Positions 28,871 to 37,204 are shown, counted from the first letter of the stretch. The stretch is 44,415 bases of DNA from Bacteroidales bacterium (GCA_021738505.1 JAIPBW010000022.1:1-44415); one strand, 5' to 3'. The notes: generated from the sequence alone by a model not told the origin. Made by a program: numbers and translations.

Positions 28871-28878
28871 TAAATTTG
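28871..28878 (+). promoter_or_regulatory. Candidate -7 element for the glsA operon
   Basis: TAAATTTG fits TAnnTTTG exactly and sits 27 bases before the glsA ATG. No TTG is found at the 19-base spacing, so an activator may be needed or the upstream element is degenerate. Confidence 0.5.
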
Positions 28879-28905
28879 CAGTCAGGATAAATCAGAAAAC
28901 AAGGG

Positions 28906-29766
28906 ATGGGAAAAGCAAAAGAACAAATAACAACGCGGCATTTCATTGATCTTGACAAAGTTATTGCTTCAAAAAGTGAAAAACTGGCCAAAAATTTACC
29001 GTCTTTCATTCTGAATTATCTAAAACGAATTATTCATCAGGAAGAGATCAATGAGTTTTTATATGCCAACCGGCATAAATATGGATTGGATTTCGTAGCT
29101 GAAGTTGTTAACTATTTTGATCTGGATATCCCGGTAACAGGTTGGGAAAACCTACCGGAAACAGGGCGCTACGTATTAGCATCAAATCATCCGTTGGGTG
29201 GCTTGGATGGAATGGCTTTAATGCACACGGTCGGAAAAAAACGAAAAGATTTCGTTTTTCCGGTTAATGATCTTTTGTTATTTGTCCCTAATGTTAAAGA
29301 TCTGTTTTTCCCCTTAAATAAACATGGAAAAAACACGGAAAACATACGGCAATTTGACAATACATTTAGCTCCGGGCAATTAATACTATATTTCCCGGCA
29401 GGATTAGTTTCCCGTAAGAAAAAAGGAGTTATCAAAGACCCGCAATGGAAAAAAACGTTTCTGACTAAGGCCCGGGAACATAAGCGCGATATTATACCAT
29501 GTCATATCGGGGGAAGAAATTCCAATTTTTTCTATAACCTGGCAAATTTACGCACTGCATTGGGGATCAAATCCAATATAGAAATGCTTTATTTGCCCAA
29601 CGAAATGTTTAAGCAAACAAACCATACGGTTCCAATAACCTTTGGAAAACCAATCCCTATTGACTATTTTGACAGGAAAAAGAAAAAAGATATCGAATGG
29701 GCCGATGAGCTTAGAGAACAGGTTTACGCTCTGGGTAATAATAAGCCACTCCCCATCAACATATAA
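28906..29766 (+). CDS. glsA: Glycine lipid O-acyltransferase GlsA (PlsC/OlsA-like)
   Basis: 286 residues of the lysophospholipid acyltransferase fold. The acyltransferase motif appears as SNHPLGGLDGMAL (93-105); the His-to-Asp distance is HX5D rather than the common HX4D. The later FPAGLVSRKKKG corresponds to the FPEG block. Followed 12 bases later by an OlsB-like N-acyltransferase, it matches the glsB/glsA pair shown in Bacteroides thetaiotaomicron to make acyloxyacyl-glycine lipids; GlsA adds the second, ester-linked fatty acid. That function is inferred from the pairing and family. An alternative is a phospholipid-type acyltransferase. Confidence 0.82.
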   Translation: MGKAKEQITTRHFIDLDKVIASKSEKLAKNLPSFILNYLKRIIHQEEINEFLYANRHKYGLDFVAEVVNYFDLDIPVTGWENLPETGRYVLASNHPLGGLDGMALMHTVGKKRKDFVFPVNDLLLFVPNVKDLFFPLNKHGKNTENIRQFDNTFSSGQLILYFPAGLVSRKKKGVIKDPQWKKTFLTKAREHKRDIIPCHIGGRNSNFFYNLANLRTALGIKSNIEMLYLPNEMFKQTNHTVPITFGKPIPIDYFDRKKKKDIEWADELREQVYALGNNKPLPINI

Positions 29767-29778
29767 ACTCAAGTCATT

Positions 29779-30717
29779 ATGCAAGAAATCATCCAACCTA
29801 TCGACAAGCAGCTCCTACAAAAGGAACTTACGGAAGACACCTTCGTTCGTAAGACCAACAATGGAAACAGGGAAATTTATATCCTGGATTACCATACGAG
29901 TCCCAATACGCTGCGTGAAATCGGACGACTTCGGGAACTTAGTTTTCGCGAATCAGGGGGAGGAACAGGCAAAGACTGTGATCTTGATAATTATGATGTA
30001 AAAGACGCACCATTCAAACAACTCATTGTTTGGGATCCTGAAGAAAAAGAAATTGTCGGGGGATATCGGTTTTTAGAAGGCAAGTATCTCGAAAAAGATA
30101 ATAATGGAAGCTTATTAAGCCCGACTTCCAAGCTATTTAAATTTAGTGAGACCTTTATCAACAACTATTTACCTCATGTAATAGAACTGGGGCGGTCTTT
30201 TGTGCAACCTGATTATCAGCCACTCTACAATATCCGCAAAGGCATCTACTCGCTGGATAATTTATGGGATGGCTTGGGGACATTGCTAGTGGACAATCCT
30301 GACATATATTATTTCTTTGGTAAAATAACCATGTATCCCAGGTTTAATATTACAGCCCGTGATTTGATCCTTTACTTTTTAGAAAAGTACTTCCCCGATA
30401 ATGAAGGCCTAATGAAACCTTACAACCCGGTGGAGCTGGTAACTCCACAAGACGAACTCGAACGGGTCTTTACCGGAAAAGATTATAAGGAAGATTATAA
30501 ACTCCTTGTAAAACATGTCCGTAATTACGGAGAAAATGTTCCACCACTGGTCAATGCGTATATGAACCTATCATCAACGATGAAAACATTTGGCACCTCG
30601 GTTAATCCGGGATTTGGAAGTGTTGAGGAAACCGGAATACTAATTACCATCTCTGACATCTACGAGCAAAAGAAAGAACGACACGTGTCTCAATACACCG
30701 GATCAAAAAAAGGATAA
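29779..30717 (+). CDS. glsB: Glycine lipid N-acyltransferase GlsB (OlsB-like GNAT)
   Basis: 312 residues of the acyl-ACP-dependent GNAT family that includes OlsB (ornithine lipid) and autoinducer-synthase-like enzymes. Recognisable parts are the substrate loop LREIGRLRELSFRESGGGTGKDCDLDNYD (about 44-72), the strand IVGGYRFLEGKYL (93-105), and VIELGRSFVQPDYQP near 133-147. In Bacteroides the homologue puts a 3-hydroxy fatty acid onto glycine by an amide bond, the first step of glycine lipid synthesis. The choice of glycine over ornithine rests on the phylum, not on a residue I can point to. It lies between glsA and engB in a compact operon. Confidence 0.82.
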   Translation: MQEIIQPIDKQLLQKELTEDTFVRKTNNGNREIYILDYHTSPNTLREIGRLRELSFRESGGGTGKDCDLDNYDVKDAPFKQLIVWDPEEKEIVGGYRFLEGKYLEKDNNGSLLSPTSKLFKFSETFINNYLPHVIELGRSFVQPDYQPLYNIRKGIYSLDNLWDGLGTLLVDNPDIYYFFGKITMYPRFNITARDLILYFLEKYFPDNEGLMKPYNPVELVTPQDELERVFTGKDYKEDYKLLVKHVRNYGENVPPLVNAYMNLSSTMKTFGTSVNPGFGSVEETGILITISDIYEQKKERHVSQYTGSKKG

Positions 30718-30718
30718 C

Positions 30719-31333
30719 ATGCAAATAAAAAGTGCTGAATTTGTGATCAGCAGCCCCGGGGTTCAGAAATGCCCCGATGCTGACCGCCCGGAATATGCCT
30801 TCATCGGAAGGTCGAATGTGGGCAAATCTTCATTGATCAACAAGTTAGCAAACCAGAAAAAACTAGCCAAAACATCATCTACACCGGGCAAAACCATTTT
30901 AATCAATCATTTTGCCATAAACGGAGAGAAAATGTATTGGGCCGATCTGCCCGGATTCGGATATGCCAAACGGTCAAAAAAGATGATCAAACAATTGCAA
31001 ACGATGATTTATGGCTATTTGAAGCACCGGTCAAATTTATTAACAACCTTTGTTTTGATAGATAGTCGACAAGAGCCCCAGGCAATTGACCTGAAATTTC
31101 TTGACTGGTGTGGCGCCAATCAAATTCCGATTGCCATCGTATTTACCAAAACAGATAAATTAAAACCGACGATTATCAATCAAAATGTAGATGCATTTCA
31201 GGAGGCCATGCTTGAAAACTGGCAAGAACTGCCGCCTATATTTCTTACATCAGCAATAAAAGATTATGGGCTGGAGGAAATATTGGATTTTATGGATTAT
31301 ACCAACACCTTTTATCAACCACGCGCTTTTTGA
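30719..31333 (+). CDS. engB: Ribosome biogenesis GTPase EngB (YihA/YsxC)
   Basis: 204 residues, a small essential GTPase needed for 50S subunit assembly. G1 loop GRSNVGKS is at 30-37, G2 region STPGKT at 54-59, G3 DLPGFG at 76-81, G4 TKTD at 143-146, and the G5-like TSA near the C-terminus. It starts one base after the glsB stop, so it is co-transcribed with the lipid genes. Its last 19 bases overlap the 3' end of gldB on the other strand. Confidence 0.97.
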   Translation: MQIKSAEFVISSPGVQKCPDADRPEYAFIGRSNVGKSSLINKLANQKKLAKTSSTPGKTILINHFAINGEKMYWADLPGFGYAKRSKKMIKQLQTMIYGYLKHRSNLLTTFVLIDSRQEPQAIDLKFLDWCGANQIPIAIVFTKTDKLKPTIINQNVDAFQEAMLENWQELPPIFLTSAIKDYGLEEILDFMDYTNTFYQPRAF

Positions 31334-32316
31334 GCAGGTTTATATTTTGACTTTTTCAGGATTTTTTGGCTGTTTCCTTCCTGAAGAAGGTCCCGCATCG
31401 TAACATCCGGATTTTCATCCATATATTTCTTTATCATTCTCCACCCCAGCCACTCAGCAATTCGTGGCGGAGCTTCTTTGGATATTGTACTGGTAAAAGG
31501 GCCATCATCAACAAAATTCTTGATCTTTGGTCTGTCTTTCGAAAACAATAATTCCTCGTCAACAATCAAACCCCATACATAAACTTCATACTCTTTAATC
31601 CATTCCATTTGCTTATCCGTATATCGAATGAGAAATTTCTTTTCTTTATCTGGCATTAAAGCTTCCATCAAATACAAAAGTTTCCCTTTCTCCACCATCA
31701 GATCAAGCAAGGTCGGGTCTTCCTGAGGTTGAATATTGGGCTTTATAAGCGTTTGACAGACATCGGGAACAATTCGTTCCGGCACAAACCAACGTGATTT
31801 ATACTTCGGCACTCCAACCCGGTCATAAAATTCCACCTCAGTACCCAAGTACATATCCAGCCCGATGACCAGATTATTCTCCTGATGAATAACAGGCTTT
31901 TTATAATTTAATGATGATATGTAAGTATAAATCTCAGGCAAATTAAAATCCGGAAAATAATACTTCATATGCTTAAACATATTTTCCAATTCACGTTCCA
32001 ATGGCTGCAAATCGCTATACTGATCGCTCACACTCTCATATAAATCCTGATTGACAGGGTCTCTCACAAACTCCTTTAATGCATTCGCATCGGCAGAACT
32101 AATATCCTGGTCTATAAAAAAAGGATAATCCTTATGTAAATCAGCAATTTGATCCTTTGTCATATTCTCATCGCTCATTTCAAATATTGCCTGTCCATAT
32201 CGTTTAATAGTTACATTCACATCGATGTCACTCACATCTACCTTTAGATTTCGTGAGGGATTACAGGCAAAAAGTAATAAAAAGAGCCCCAAAATATACG
32301 CCGTTGTTTTTTTCAT
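31315..32316 (-). CDS. gldB: Gliding motility lipoprotein GldB
   Basis: 333 residues. The lipobox LLFAC puts the acylated cysteine at residue 18, followed by NPSRNLKVDVSDIDVNVTIKRYGQAIFE, the family's characteristic start. GldB is required for gliding in Flavobacterium johnsoniae, but homologues occur in many non-gliding Bacteroidota, where the role is less clear. The C-terminal block RIAEWLGWRMIKKYMDENPDVTMRDLL is also typical. It has a strong promoter and a leader stem-loop on the - strand upstream. The tail-to-tail overlap with engB leaves no room for a conventional terminator outside coding sequence. Confidence 0.92.
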   Translation of the reverse strand: MKKTTAYILGLFLLLFACNPSRNLKVDVSDIDVNVTIKRYGQAIFEMSDENMTKDQIADLHKDYPFFIDQDISSADANALKEFVRDPVNQDLYESVSDQYSDLQPLERELENMFKHMKYYFPDFNLPEIYTYISSLNYKKPVIHQENNLVIGLDMYLGTEVEFYDRVGVPKYKSRWFVPERIVPDVCQTLIKPNIQPQEDPTLLDLMVEKGKLLYLMEALMPDKEKKFLIRYTDKQMEWIKEYEVYVWGLIVDEELLFSKDRPKIKNFVDDGPFTSTISKEAPPRIAEWLGWRMIKKYMDENPDVTMRDLLQEGNSQKILKKSKYKPAQKARG

Positions 32317-32363
32317 ATTGATTAAGATTGAATGATTGATGCTTCTACCTTTTTTTATGATCC

Positions 32364-32400
32364 ATCTGTTCTTTTTGTCATGCTTCTCAAAAGAACAGAT
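32364..32400 (-). promoter_or_regulatory. Leader stem-loop of gldB
   Basis: ATCTGTTCTTTT (32364-32375) and AAAAGAACAGAT (32389-32400) are perfect 12-base inverted repeats around a 13-base loop. The structure begins about ten bases after the predicted gldB transcription start, so it would form at the 5' end of the mRNA. No T tract follows on either strand, which argues against a terminator. Confidence 0.6.
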
Positions 32401-32417
32401 AAGTCTTTCCTGCTTTG

Positions 32418-32447
32418 CAAATTTATGACATCCTAAGTTTTCACCAA
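32418..32447 (-). promoter_or_regulatory. Promoter of gldB
   Basis: On the - strand TTG (32445-32447) is followed after exactly 19 bases by TAAATTTG (32418-32425), a full match to the Bacteroidota promoter. The predicted start is near 32412, giving a leader of about 95 bases. Confidence 0.75.
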
Positions 32448-32477
32448 CATACTATTGAAAACATTTAAAATATTTTA

Positions 32478-32507
32478 TTGATTTAAGGAAATAATTGTAT
32501 AAATTTG
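32478..32507 (+). promoter_or_regulatory. Promoter of the beta-barrel gene at 32691
   Basis: TTG (32478-32480), exactly 19 bases, then TAAATTTG (32500-32507). It mirrors the gldB promoter 30 bases away on the other strand, with the same -7 octamer and spacing. The leader would be about 175 bases long. It contains an A/T-rich stem (AAAAAC-CGTTT against AAACG-TTTTT, 32526-32553) that could act as a weak attenuator. Confidence 0.75.
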
Positions 32508-32690
32508 TTCAACTAAAGAACAAGTAAAAACCGTTTGTTAAAAAAACGTTTTTGATCATATTTTAATCTATAAACAATCGAAGAATATTTAAAAACCAGA
32601 ATACAATCAGACAGTGATATAACGCCGGCCCAAACATTAACCAAATAAGATTTGGCAGCCGTGCCAATTATCATTAAAAACATCTCAACT

Positions 32691-33416
32691 ATGAAAAAAA
32701 TAATGATCGCAACACTGGCCTTAATGATGCTATGGCCATTTGGAAAAATCCAGGCTCAGGAAGACAATAAACCATTCCGCTTCGGACTACACGCATCCCC
32801 TTCTGTCACATGGTCCAAACCAGACCTGCAGGAATATGAGAGCGCCGGCACACGTTTAGGATTTTCTTATGGGATGTTGGCTGAATTTAGCATGTCCAAC
32901 AACTACTCGCTTTCTACAGGTATTGACATTAGTTATTTTGGCGGGAAATTAAGCTATATTGACTCACTTAATAATTACAGTTTAGAAGACGACGATAATC
33001 CAAACATTAAAACTGCAGAAATAAAATCAACTTATAGCTTGCAATATCTGCAAATTCCTGTAATGATTAAAATGTCCACGAATGAAATCGGTTATTTTAC
33101 TTATTTCGCCAATGTCGGGCTTGGTACCTCAATCCGCCTCGGAGCCTCAGTTGAAGATATATACGACCCAGCTGGAGATAAAAATGATGATGATAATAAA
33201 ATTGATGATCTCAGTGAAGATGTTGCCTTATTCAGAGAATCGCTAATAATCGGACTGGGAGCTGAATACTCTCTGGGACCAGATATTTCACTTCTTGGAG
33301 CTGTTAACTTCAACAACGGTTTTACCACAACAATAAAAAGAGATAATTATCAACTCGACAAGCGCGGAAATGCAATAGTCAATTATATTGAGTTTAAATT
33401 CGGATTATTATTTTAA
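32691..33416 (+). CDS. Outer-membrane beta-barrel (porin-like) protein
   Basis: 241 residues from the ATG at 32691; an upstream TTG-initiated extension lacks support. Signal peptide MKKIMIATLALMMLWPFGKIQAQ is followed by strands such as FRFGLHASPSVTWSK, TRLGFSYGMLAEFSM, YSLSTGIDISYFGG and a C-terminal YIEFKFGLLF ending in Phe, the usual barrel insertion signal. A central acidic loop (KNDDDNKIDDLSED) may bind cations or face outwards. It belongs to the generic OMP_b-brl group; a secretion-system role (PorT-like) cannot be claimed. A strong terminator follows. Confidence 0.8.
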   Translation: MKKIMIATLALMMLWPFGKIQAQEDNKPFRFGLHASPSVTWSKPDLQEYESAGTRLGFSYGMLAEFSMSNNYSLSTGIDISYFGGKLSYIDSLNNYSLEDDDNPNIKTAEIKSTYSLQYLQIPVMIKMSTNEIGYFTYFANVGLGTSIRLGASVEDIYDPAGDKNDDDNKIDDLSEDVALFRESLIIGLGAEYSLGPDISLLGAVNFNNGFTTTIKRDNYQLDKRGNAIVNYIEFKFGLLF

Positions 33417-33436
33417 CCCATTAGTTATACAGATAT

Positions 33437-33482
33437 AAAGGTATATCATTGAATTTCTTAAATTCATGATATGCCTTTTTTT
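33437..33482 (+). terminator. Terminator after the beta-barrel gene
   Basis: A long stem formed by AAAGGTATATCAT and ATGATATGCCTTT, extended by GAATTT/AAATTC, followed by a run of T. It ends just 15 bases before the nadE ATG. Confidence 0.85.
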
Positions 33483-33489
33483 AACTTTG
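33482..33489 (+). promoter_or_regulatory. Candidate -7 element for nadE
   Basis: TAACTTTG matches TAnnTTTG exactly and lies seven bases before the nadE ATG, partly in the T tract of the preceding terminator. If used, the transcript would be almost leaderless. There is no TTG at the 19-base spacing. Confidence 0.35.
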
Positions 33490-33496
33490 ATATACA

Positions 33497-35131
33497 ATGA
33501 ATATAGCGTTAGCTCAACTGAATTTCCACATCGGGAATTTTGATCAAAATATATCCAAAATCATTTCCCACATCAAAGAAGCTGAAAATGCCGGAGCAGA
33601 TTTGGTTGTGTTTCCGGAGCTGGCAGTTTCCGGCTACCCGCCCCGCGATTTTCTGGGTTTTGACGATTTTATTGACAAATGTGAAAAGGGCATGGAGGAA
33701 ATCGCAAAGCATTGTCAAAATATAGCAGTCATCATCGGTGGTCCGGAAGGCAATCCCAACAGCAAAGGAAAACGCCTTTATAATTCTGCCTGGTTTTTGC
33801 ATAACGGAACAGTTCAACAAACGTCCCGAAAAACCCTTCTGCCTACGTATGACATTTTTGACGAATACCGATATTTCGAACCTAATCAGGAATTTTCAAC
33901 AGTTGAATATCAGGGCAAGAAACTGGCAATAACAGTTTGCGAAGATCTTTGGGGCATCGGGGATAATCCGGTCTATGCTGTAAACCCCATGGATGAATTG
34001 ATAAAAAGTAATCCGGATATCATTATTAATATAGCGGCTTCCCCGTTTGATCATGAACAGGCCAAAAGTCGTTTGAATGTTTTACAAACAAACGCTAAGA
34101 AATACAACTTACCAATTGTTTATGTCAACCACACCGGAGCCCAAACAGAAATTATTTTTGATGGTGGTTCATGTGTATTGAATAAAAAAGGACAAAGCAT
34201 TAAACAATTGCCTTTTTTCCGTGAGTCTCTAGATTATTTTGATACAAATAAGGATACAACAGCAAGAGACCCTCAGGATTTGCTACCCGGTAAGACAGAA
34301 AGTATTTATAATGCATTGGTCCTGGGAGTACGCAATTATTTTGAAAAACTTGGTTTTAAAAAGGCAATCCTTGGGCTATCCGGAGGCATAGACTCGGCGG
34401 TCACCCTGGCTATAGCTGTTGATGCGCTGGGAGCTAAAAATGTCACATCACTGATCATGCCCTCCGATTTTTCCAGCGATCATTCAATCAGCGATTCCGA
34501 AGAAATATGCCAATACCTGAATAGTCCTTATGAAATAATTCCTATAAAAGATATCTACAAGGCCTATACTCACACTCTGGAACCTTATTTTAAAGGCTTG
34601 CCATTCAATGTGGCAGAAGAGAATATTCAGGCACGCGCCCGTGCAGTATTACTTATGGCTTTTAGCAATAAATTCGGCAACATCCTGCTCAACACATCCA
34701 ACAAAAGTGAAGCAGCCGTAGGTTATGGTACTTTATACGGAGATATGTGCGGAGGATTGTCAGTTATTGGCGATGTATATAAAACAGAGGCCTATGAACT
34801 GGCACGTTACATCAATCGGGATAAAGAAATCATACCCCAAAATATTATTGACAAACCACCCTCAGCTGAACTTAGACCGGACCAAAAAGATAGTGATTCA
34901 TTACCGGATTATGCTATTCTGGATAAGATCCTTTATAACTATATTGAATTGCAGAAAGATCCGGAAGAAATTATTAAAGCCGGATTTGAAAAGGAAACAG
35001 TTCAAAAAACCCTGCGTCTCGTTAACATCAATGAGCATAAGAGGTATCAGGCTCCGCCTGTACTAAGAGTGTCCCCCAAAGCTTTTGGGATGGGAAGACG
35101 CATGCCCATCGTAGCAAAATATCTGGCATGA
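33497..35131 (+). CDS. nadE: Glutamine-dependent NAD+ synthetase
   Basis: 544 residues with two domains. The N-terminal nitrilase-like glutaminase (about 1-250) has the catalytic triad E41 (FPELAVSGYPP), K112 (SRKTLLPTYD) and C148 (TVCEDLWG). The C-terminal synthetase domain has the ATP pyrophosphatase loop SGGIDS at 295-300 and TSNKSEAAVGYGTLYGDMCGG further on. It amidates nicotinic acid adenine dinucleotide to NAD+ using ammonia channelled from glutamine. It is the last step of NAD synthesis. The gene is flanked by terminators on both sides, so it is an independent unit. Confidence 0.96.
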   Translation: MNIALAQLNFHIGNFDQNISKIISHIKEAENAGADLVVFPELAVSGYPPRDFLGFDDFIDKCEKGMEEIAKHCQNIAVIIGGPEGNPNSKGKRLYNSAWFLHNGTVQQTSRKTLLPTYDIFDEYRYFEPNQEFSTVEYQGKKLAITVCEDLWGIGDNPVYAVNPMDELIKSNPDIIINIAASPFDHEQAKSRLNVLQTNAKKYNLPIVYVNHTGAQTEIIFDGGSCVLNKKGQSIKQLPFFRESLDYFDTNKDTTARDPQDLLPGKTESIYNALVLGVRNYFEKLGFKKAILGLSGGIDSAVTLAIAVDALGAKNVTSLIMPSDFSSDHSISDSEEICQYLNSPYEIIPIKDIYKAYTHTLEPYFKGLPFNVAEENIQARARAVLLMAFSNKFGNILLNTSNKSEAAVGYGTLYGDMCGGLSVIGDVYKTEAYELARYINRDKEIIPQNIIDKPPSAELRPDQKDSDSLPDYAILDKILYNYIELQKDPEEIIKAGFEKETVQKTLRLVNINEHKRYQAPPVLRVSPKAFGMGRRMPIVAKYLA

Positions 35132-35132
35132 A

Positions 35133-35174
35133 AAAACGCTTCAATAAATATCTGAATATTTACTGAAGCGTTTT
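35133..35174. terminator. Terminator after nadE
   Basis: AAAACGCTTCA plus ATAAATAT pairs with ATATTTA plus TGAAGCGTTTT around a short CTGA loop, giving a nearly perfect 18-base stem with A and T tracts on either side. It can serve nadE and, in reverse, the convergent NifU-like gene. Confidence 0.88.
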
Positions 35175-35213
35175 GCAACAGAAAAAAACGAAAATAAACC
35201 AAACATTTGCTGT

Positions 35214-35468
35214 TTAGCCCTGCTGAGGCATATTTACTGCTTCCACAGACTTTATCTCAGGTAGTGCCTTAATCATAGCCTGCTCAACACCCTGTTTCAG
35301 TGTCATTACACTCATTGGGCAAGTAGCACATGCTCCTTGTAATTCCACATTCACAACGTTGTCATCAGTAAGATTTACAAATTCTATGTTGCCTCCATCA
35401 GCTTCCAGATAAGGTCTGATTTGCTCAATAACGTTTTTTACTTTTTTTTCAAGCTCTTGTCTTTCCAT
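35214..35468 (-). CDS. NifU-like iron-sulfur scaffold protein (NifU C-terminal domain)
   Basis: 84 residues comprising only the Nfu domain: IRPYLEADGGNIEFVNL at 17-33 and the cluster-binding CATC at 47-50 in GACATCPMSVMTLKQGVEQ. Such small Nfu proteins carry a [4Fe-4S] cluster between two subunits and deliver it to client enzymes. A - strand TATTTTTG (35486-35493) lies 18 bases upstream of the ATG. It is about 120 bases downstream of the Mrp ATPase gene, on the same strand, consistent with a shared iron-sulfur role. Confidence 0.92.
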   Translation of the reverse strand: MERQELEKKVKNVIEQIRPYLEADGGNIEFVNLTDDNVVNVELQGACATCPMSVMTLKQGVEQAMIKALPEIKSVEAVNMPQQG

Positions 35469-35485
35469 AAAAATTTATTTGCTGG

Positions 35486-35493
35486 CAAAAATA
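35486..35493 (-). promoter_or_regulatory. Candidate -7 element for the NifU-like gene
   Basis: Reads TATTTTTG on the - strand, an exact match to TAnnTTTG, 18 bases before the ATG. The upstream TTG is missing. Confidence 0.4.
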
Positions 35494-35586
35494 TGAAACT
35501 TTTTGAATTTGATCATTTAAAAACAACTATTTGCCTTTGTAATAAAACGAGCTTTTAGCCATTATCTTATTTCATTTTATCAAAAA

Positions 35587-36744
35587 TTAGTAGCTACAAC
35601 CCTCCGCATTCGGATCAATTTCAACTGCCGTCGTAGGATCCATTGTTTTGTTACGGATATCTACCTGCTCGATCAGGTTTTTAGCCATATCTTGAAATGC
35701 TTTTCCCGTAGCTGACTCCCATTCCATAGCCTGAGGTTTTCCGGCTTCCCCGGACTGCATAATCTTTTCATTTACGGGTATTTCACCAAGTAATGGAATA
35801 TTCGTTTCTTTAGCTAATTTCTCCCCGCCTTTCTTTCCAAAAAGATAGTATTTTTTATCCCTGGCATCTTCAGGAGAAAAATAAGACATATTCTCAATAA
35901 CCCCTAACACGGGTACCTCAATCTTTTCCTGACGAAACATACCTACAGCTTTTCTGGCATCGGCTAATGCCATTTCCTGAGGAGTAGTAACTATTACAGC
36001 TCCTGTAATAGCCAAAGACTGCACGAGAGTCAGATGAATATCTCCTGTGCCCGGAGGCAGATCCAAAATAAGATAATCCGCTTCTCCCCATTGAGCTTCT
36101 GTAAACAACTGTTTCAAGGCATTCGAGGCCATCGGGCCACGCCAGATTAAAGCTTGATCAGGATCGACAAAAAAACCAATAGACAATAATTTAATTCCAT
36201 ATTTCTCTATCGGAAGAACTTTAGTTTTTCCATCGACGTCAGTAGCCTGTGGTTTCTCATTCACCACATCAAACATCATCGGCACAGATGGACCATAAAT
36301 ATCAGCATCGACTAAAGCAACTTTTGCTCCGGTTTGAGCAAGACTTACTGCCAGATTGGAAGCAACCATTGATTTTCCTACGCCCCCTTTACCCGAAGCA
36401 ACTGCAATAATATTCTTAACGCCGGGTAGCGATAAAATATCTTGCTGCGATTGCCCTTGTTTCGTATCCATCTTTTTCGCTTCTACTTTTTGACGTGCTA
36501 CCACCTTAATATTTCCTTCAATTTTGGCATCATCTCCAAGCGATTCTTTTACAGTTTTCACACACGCCTGCCTTAGAGATTTAATAAATGGATCATTGGA
36601 TTTTTCAAAAATCAGTGTAAAGGAAATTTCATTCCCATCAATGTGAATATCATTGACCATTTGCAAATCAACGATATTTTTTTTCTTTTCCGGATGTTCA
36701 ACTTTCCGCAATGCATCCAGAACCTGTTTTTCTGTATAACTCAT
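35587..36744 (-). CDS. apbC: Mrp/ApbC family iron-sulfur carrier ATPase
   Basis: 385 residues from the ATG at 36742-36744; a TTG two codons upstream is unlikely. The N-terminal MIP18/DUF59 domain (about 1-85) is followed by the deviant Walker A GKGGVGKS at 118-125, ALVDADIYGPSVPMMF, and DYLILDLPPGTGDIHLTL. The family binds [4Fe-4S] clusters at a CxxC near VIENMS. Here that place reads SYFSPEDARDKKYYLFG with no cysteine, and the only cysteines are at 61 and near the C-terminus (GCSY). Other Bacteroidota Mrp proteins share this form as far as I recall. It probably works with the NifU-like protein next door. Confidence 0.92.
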   Translation of the reverse strand: MSYTEKQVLDALRKVEHPEKKKNIVDLQMVNDIHIDGNEISFTLIFEKSNDPFIKSLRQACVKTVKESLGDDAKIEGNIKVVARQKVEAKKMDTKQGQSQQDILSLPGVKNIIAVASGKGGVGKSMVASNLAVSLAQTGAKVALVDADIYGPSVPMMFDVVNEKPQATDVDGKTKVLPIEKYGIKLLSIGFFVDPDQALIWRGPMASNALKQLFTEAQWGEADYLILDLPPGTGDIHLTLVQSLAITGAVIVTTPQEMALADARKAVGMFRQEKIEVPVLGVIENMSYFSPEDARDKKYYLFGKKGGEKLAKETNIPLLGEIPVNEKIMQSGEAGKPQAMEWESATGKAFQDMAKNLIEQVDIRNKTMDPTTAVEIDPNAEGCSY

Positions 36745-37204
36745 AATCAATCACTTCTGTTTATATGTTTAAAACAAACTATCTTTATTTAGATTTTGTA
36801 AAAGTAATAAATCAAAAGCAATTTACCAACCAATCGAGTAACAGAAACAAATTTAACAGATATCCCATAGTTACTGGTTCTATAAAGCTTTTGGAAAAAT
36901 TAAGTATCTCTAATTTACAGATTTCACCCATTCATTTTCCCTTCATAAAAAACGAATAAAACCTTTAACCATCTGCCGATATGAAAACAATAGAAACATA
37001 GAGTTTGACTATAATTTTATTCGAACAGGTGAATAAACCGGTTTAGAAAAAAACAACACCCCATTGATTATCTCAAAGCCGAAATATTTTCCTATCAATC
37101 CAGTAGGGTTATTTTCACTCATTAACCTCAAAATAAGCATAATTTTTGATATTCAACAACATACTAAATCGATTATTTATATTATTTTTGAGAAAACAAT
37201 ATGT

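Larger units (their letters stand above)
28604..28905. promoter_or_regulatory. Divergent regulatory region between mraZ and glsA
   Basis: This 302-base AT-rich gap contains the MraZ boxes (28647-28672) and mraZ promoter on the left. On the right it contains a dyad, ATAACAA-A-TTGTTAT, at 28777-28791 and an exact -7 element, TAAATTTG, at 28871-28878 for glsA. No open frame or RNA gene was recognised. Confidence 0.6.

Noticed and set aside
32364-32400. 12-bp inverted repeat read as a rho-independent terminator
   Set aside because: No T tract follows the stem on either strand, and it lies just after a strong gldB promoter.
36765-36959. 64-codon open frame in the nqr upstream region
   Set aside because: No recognisable domain, AT-rich, and codon use unlike the neighbouring genes. 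Most likely chance.
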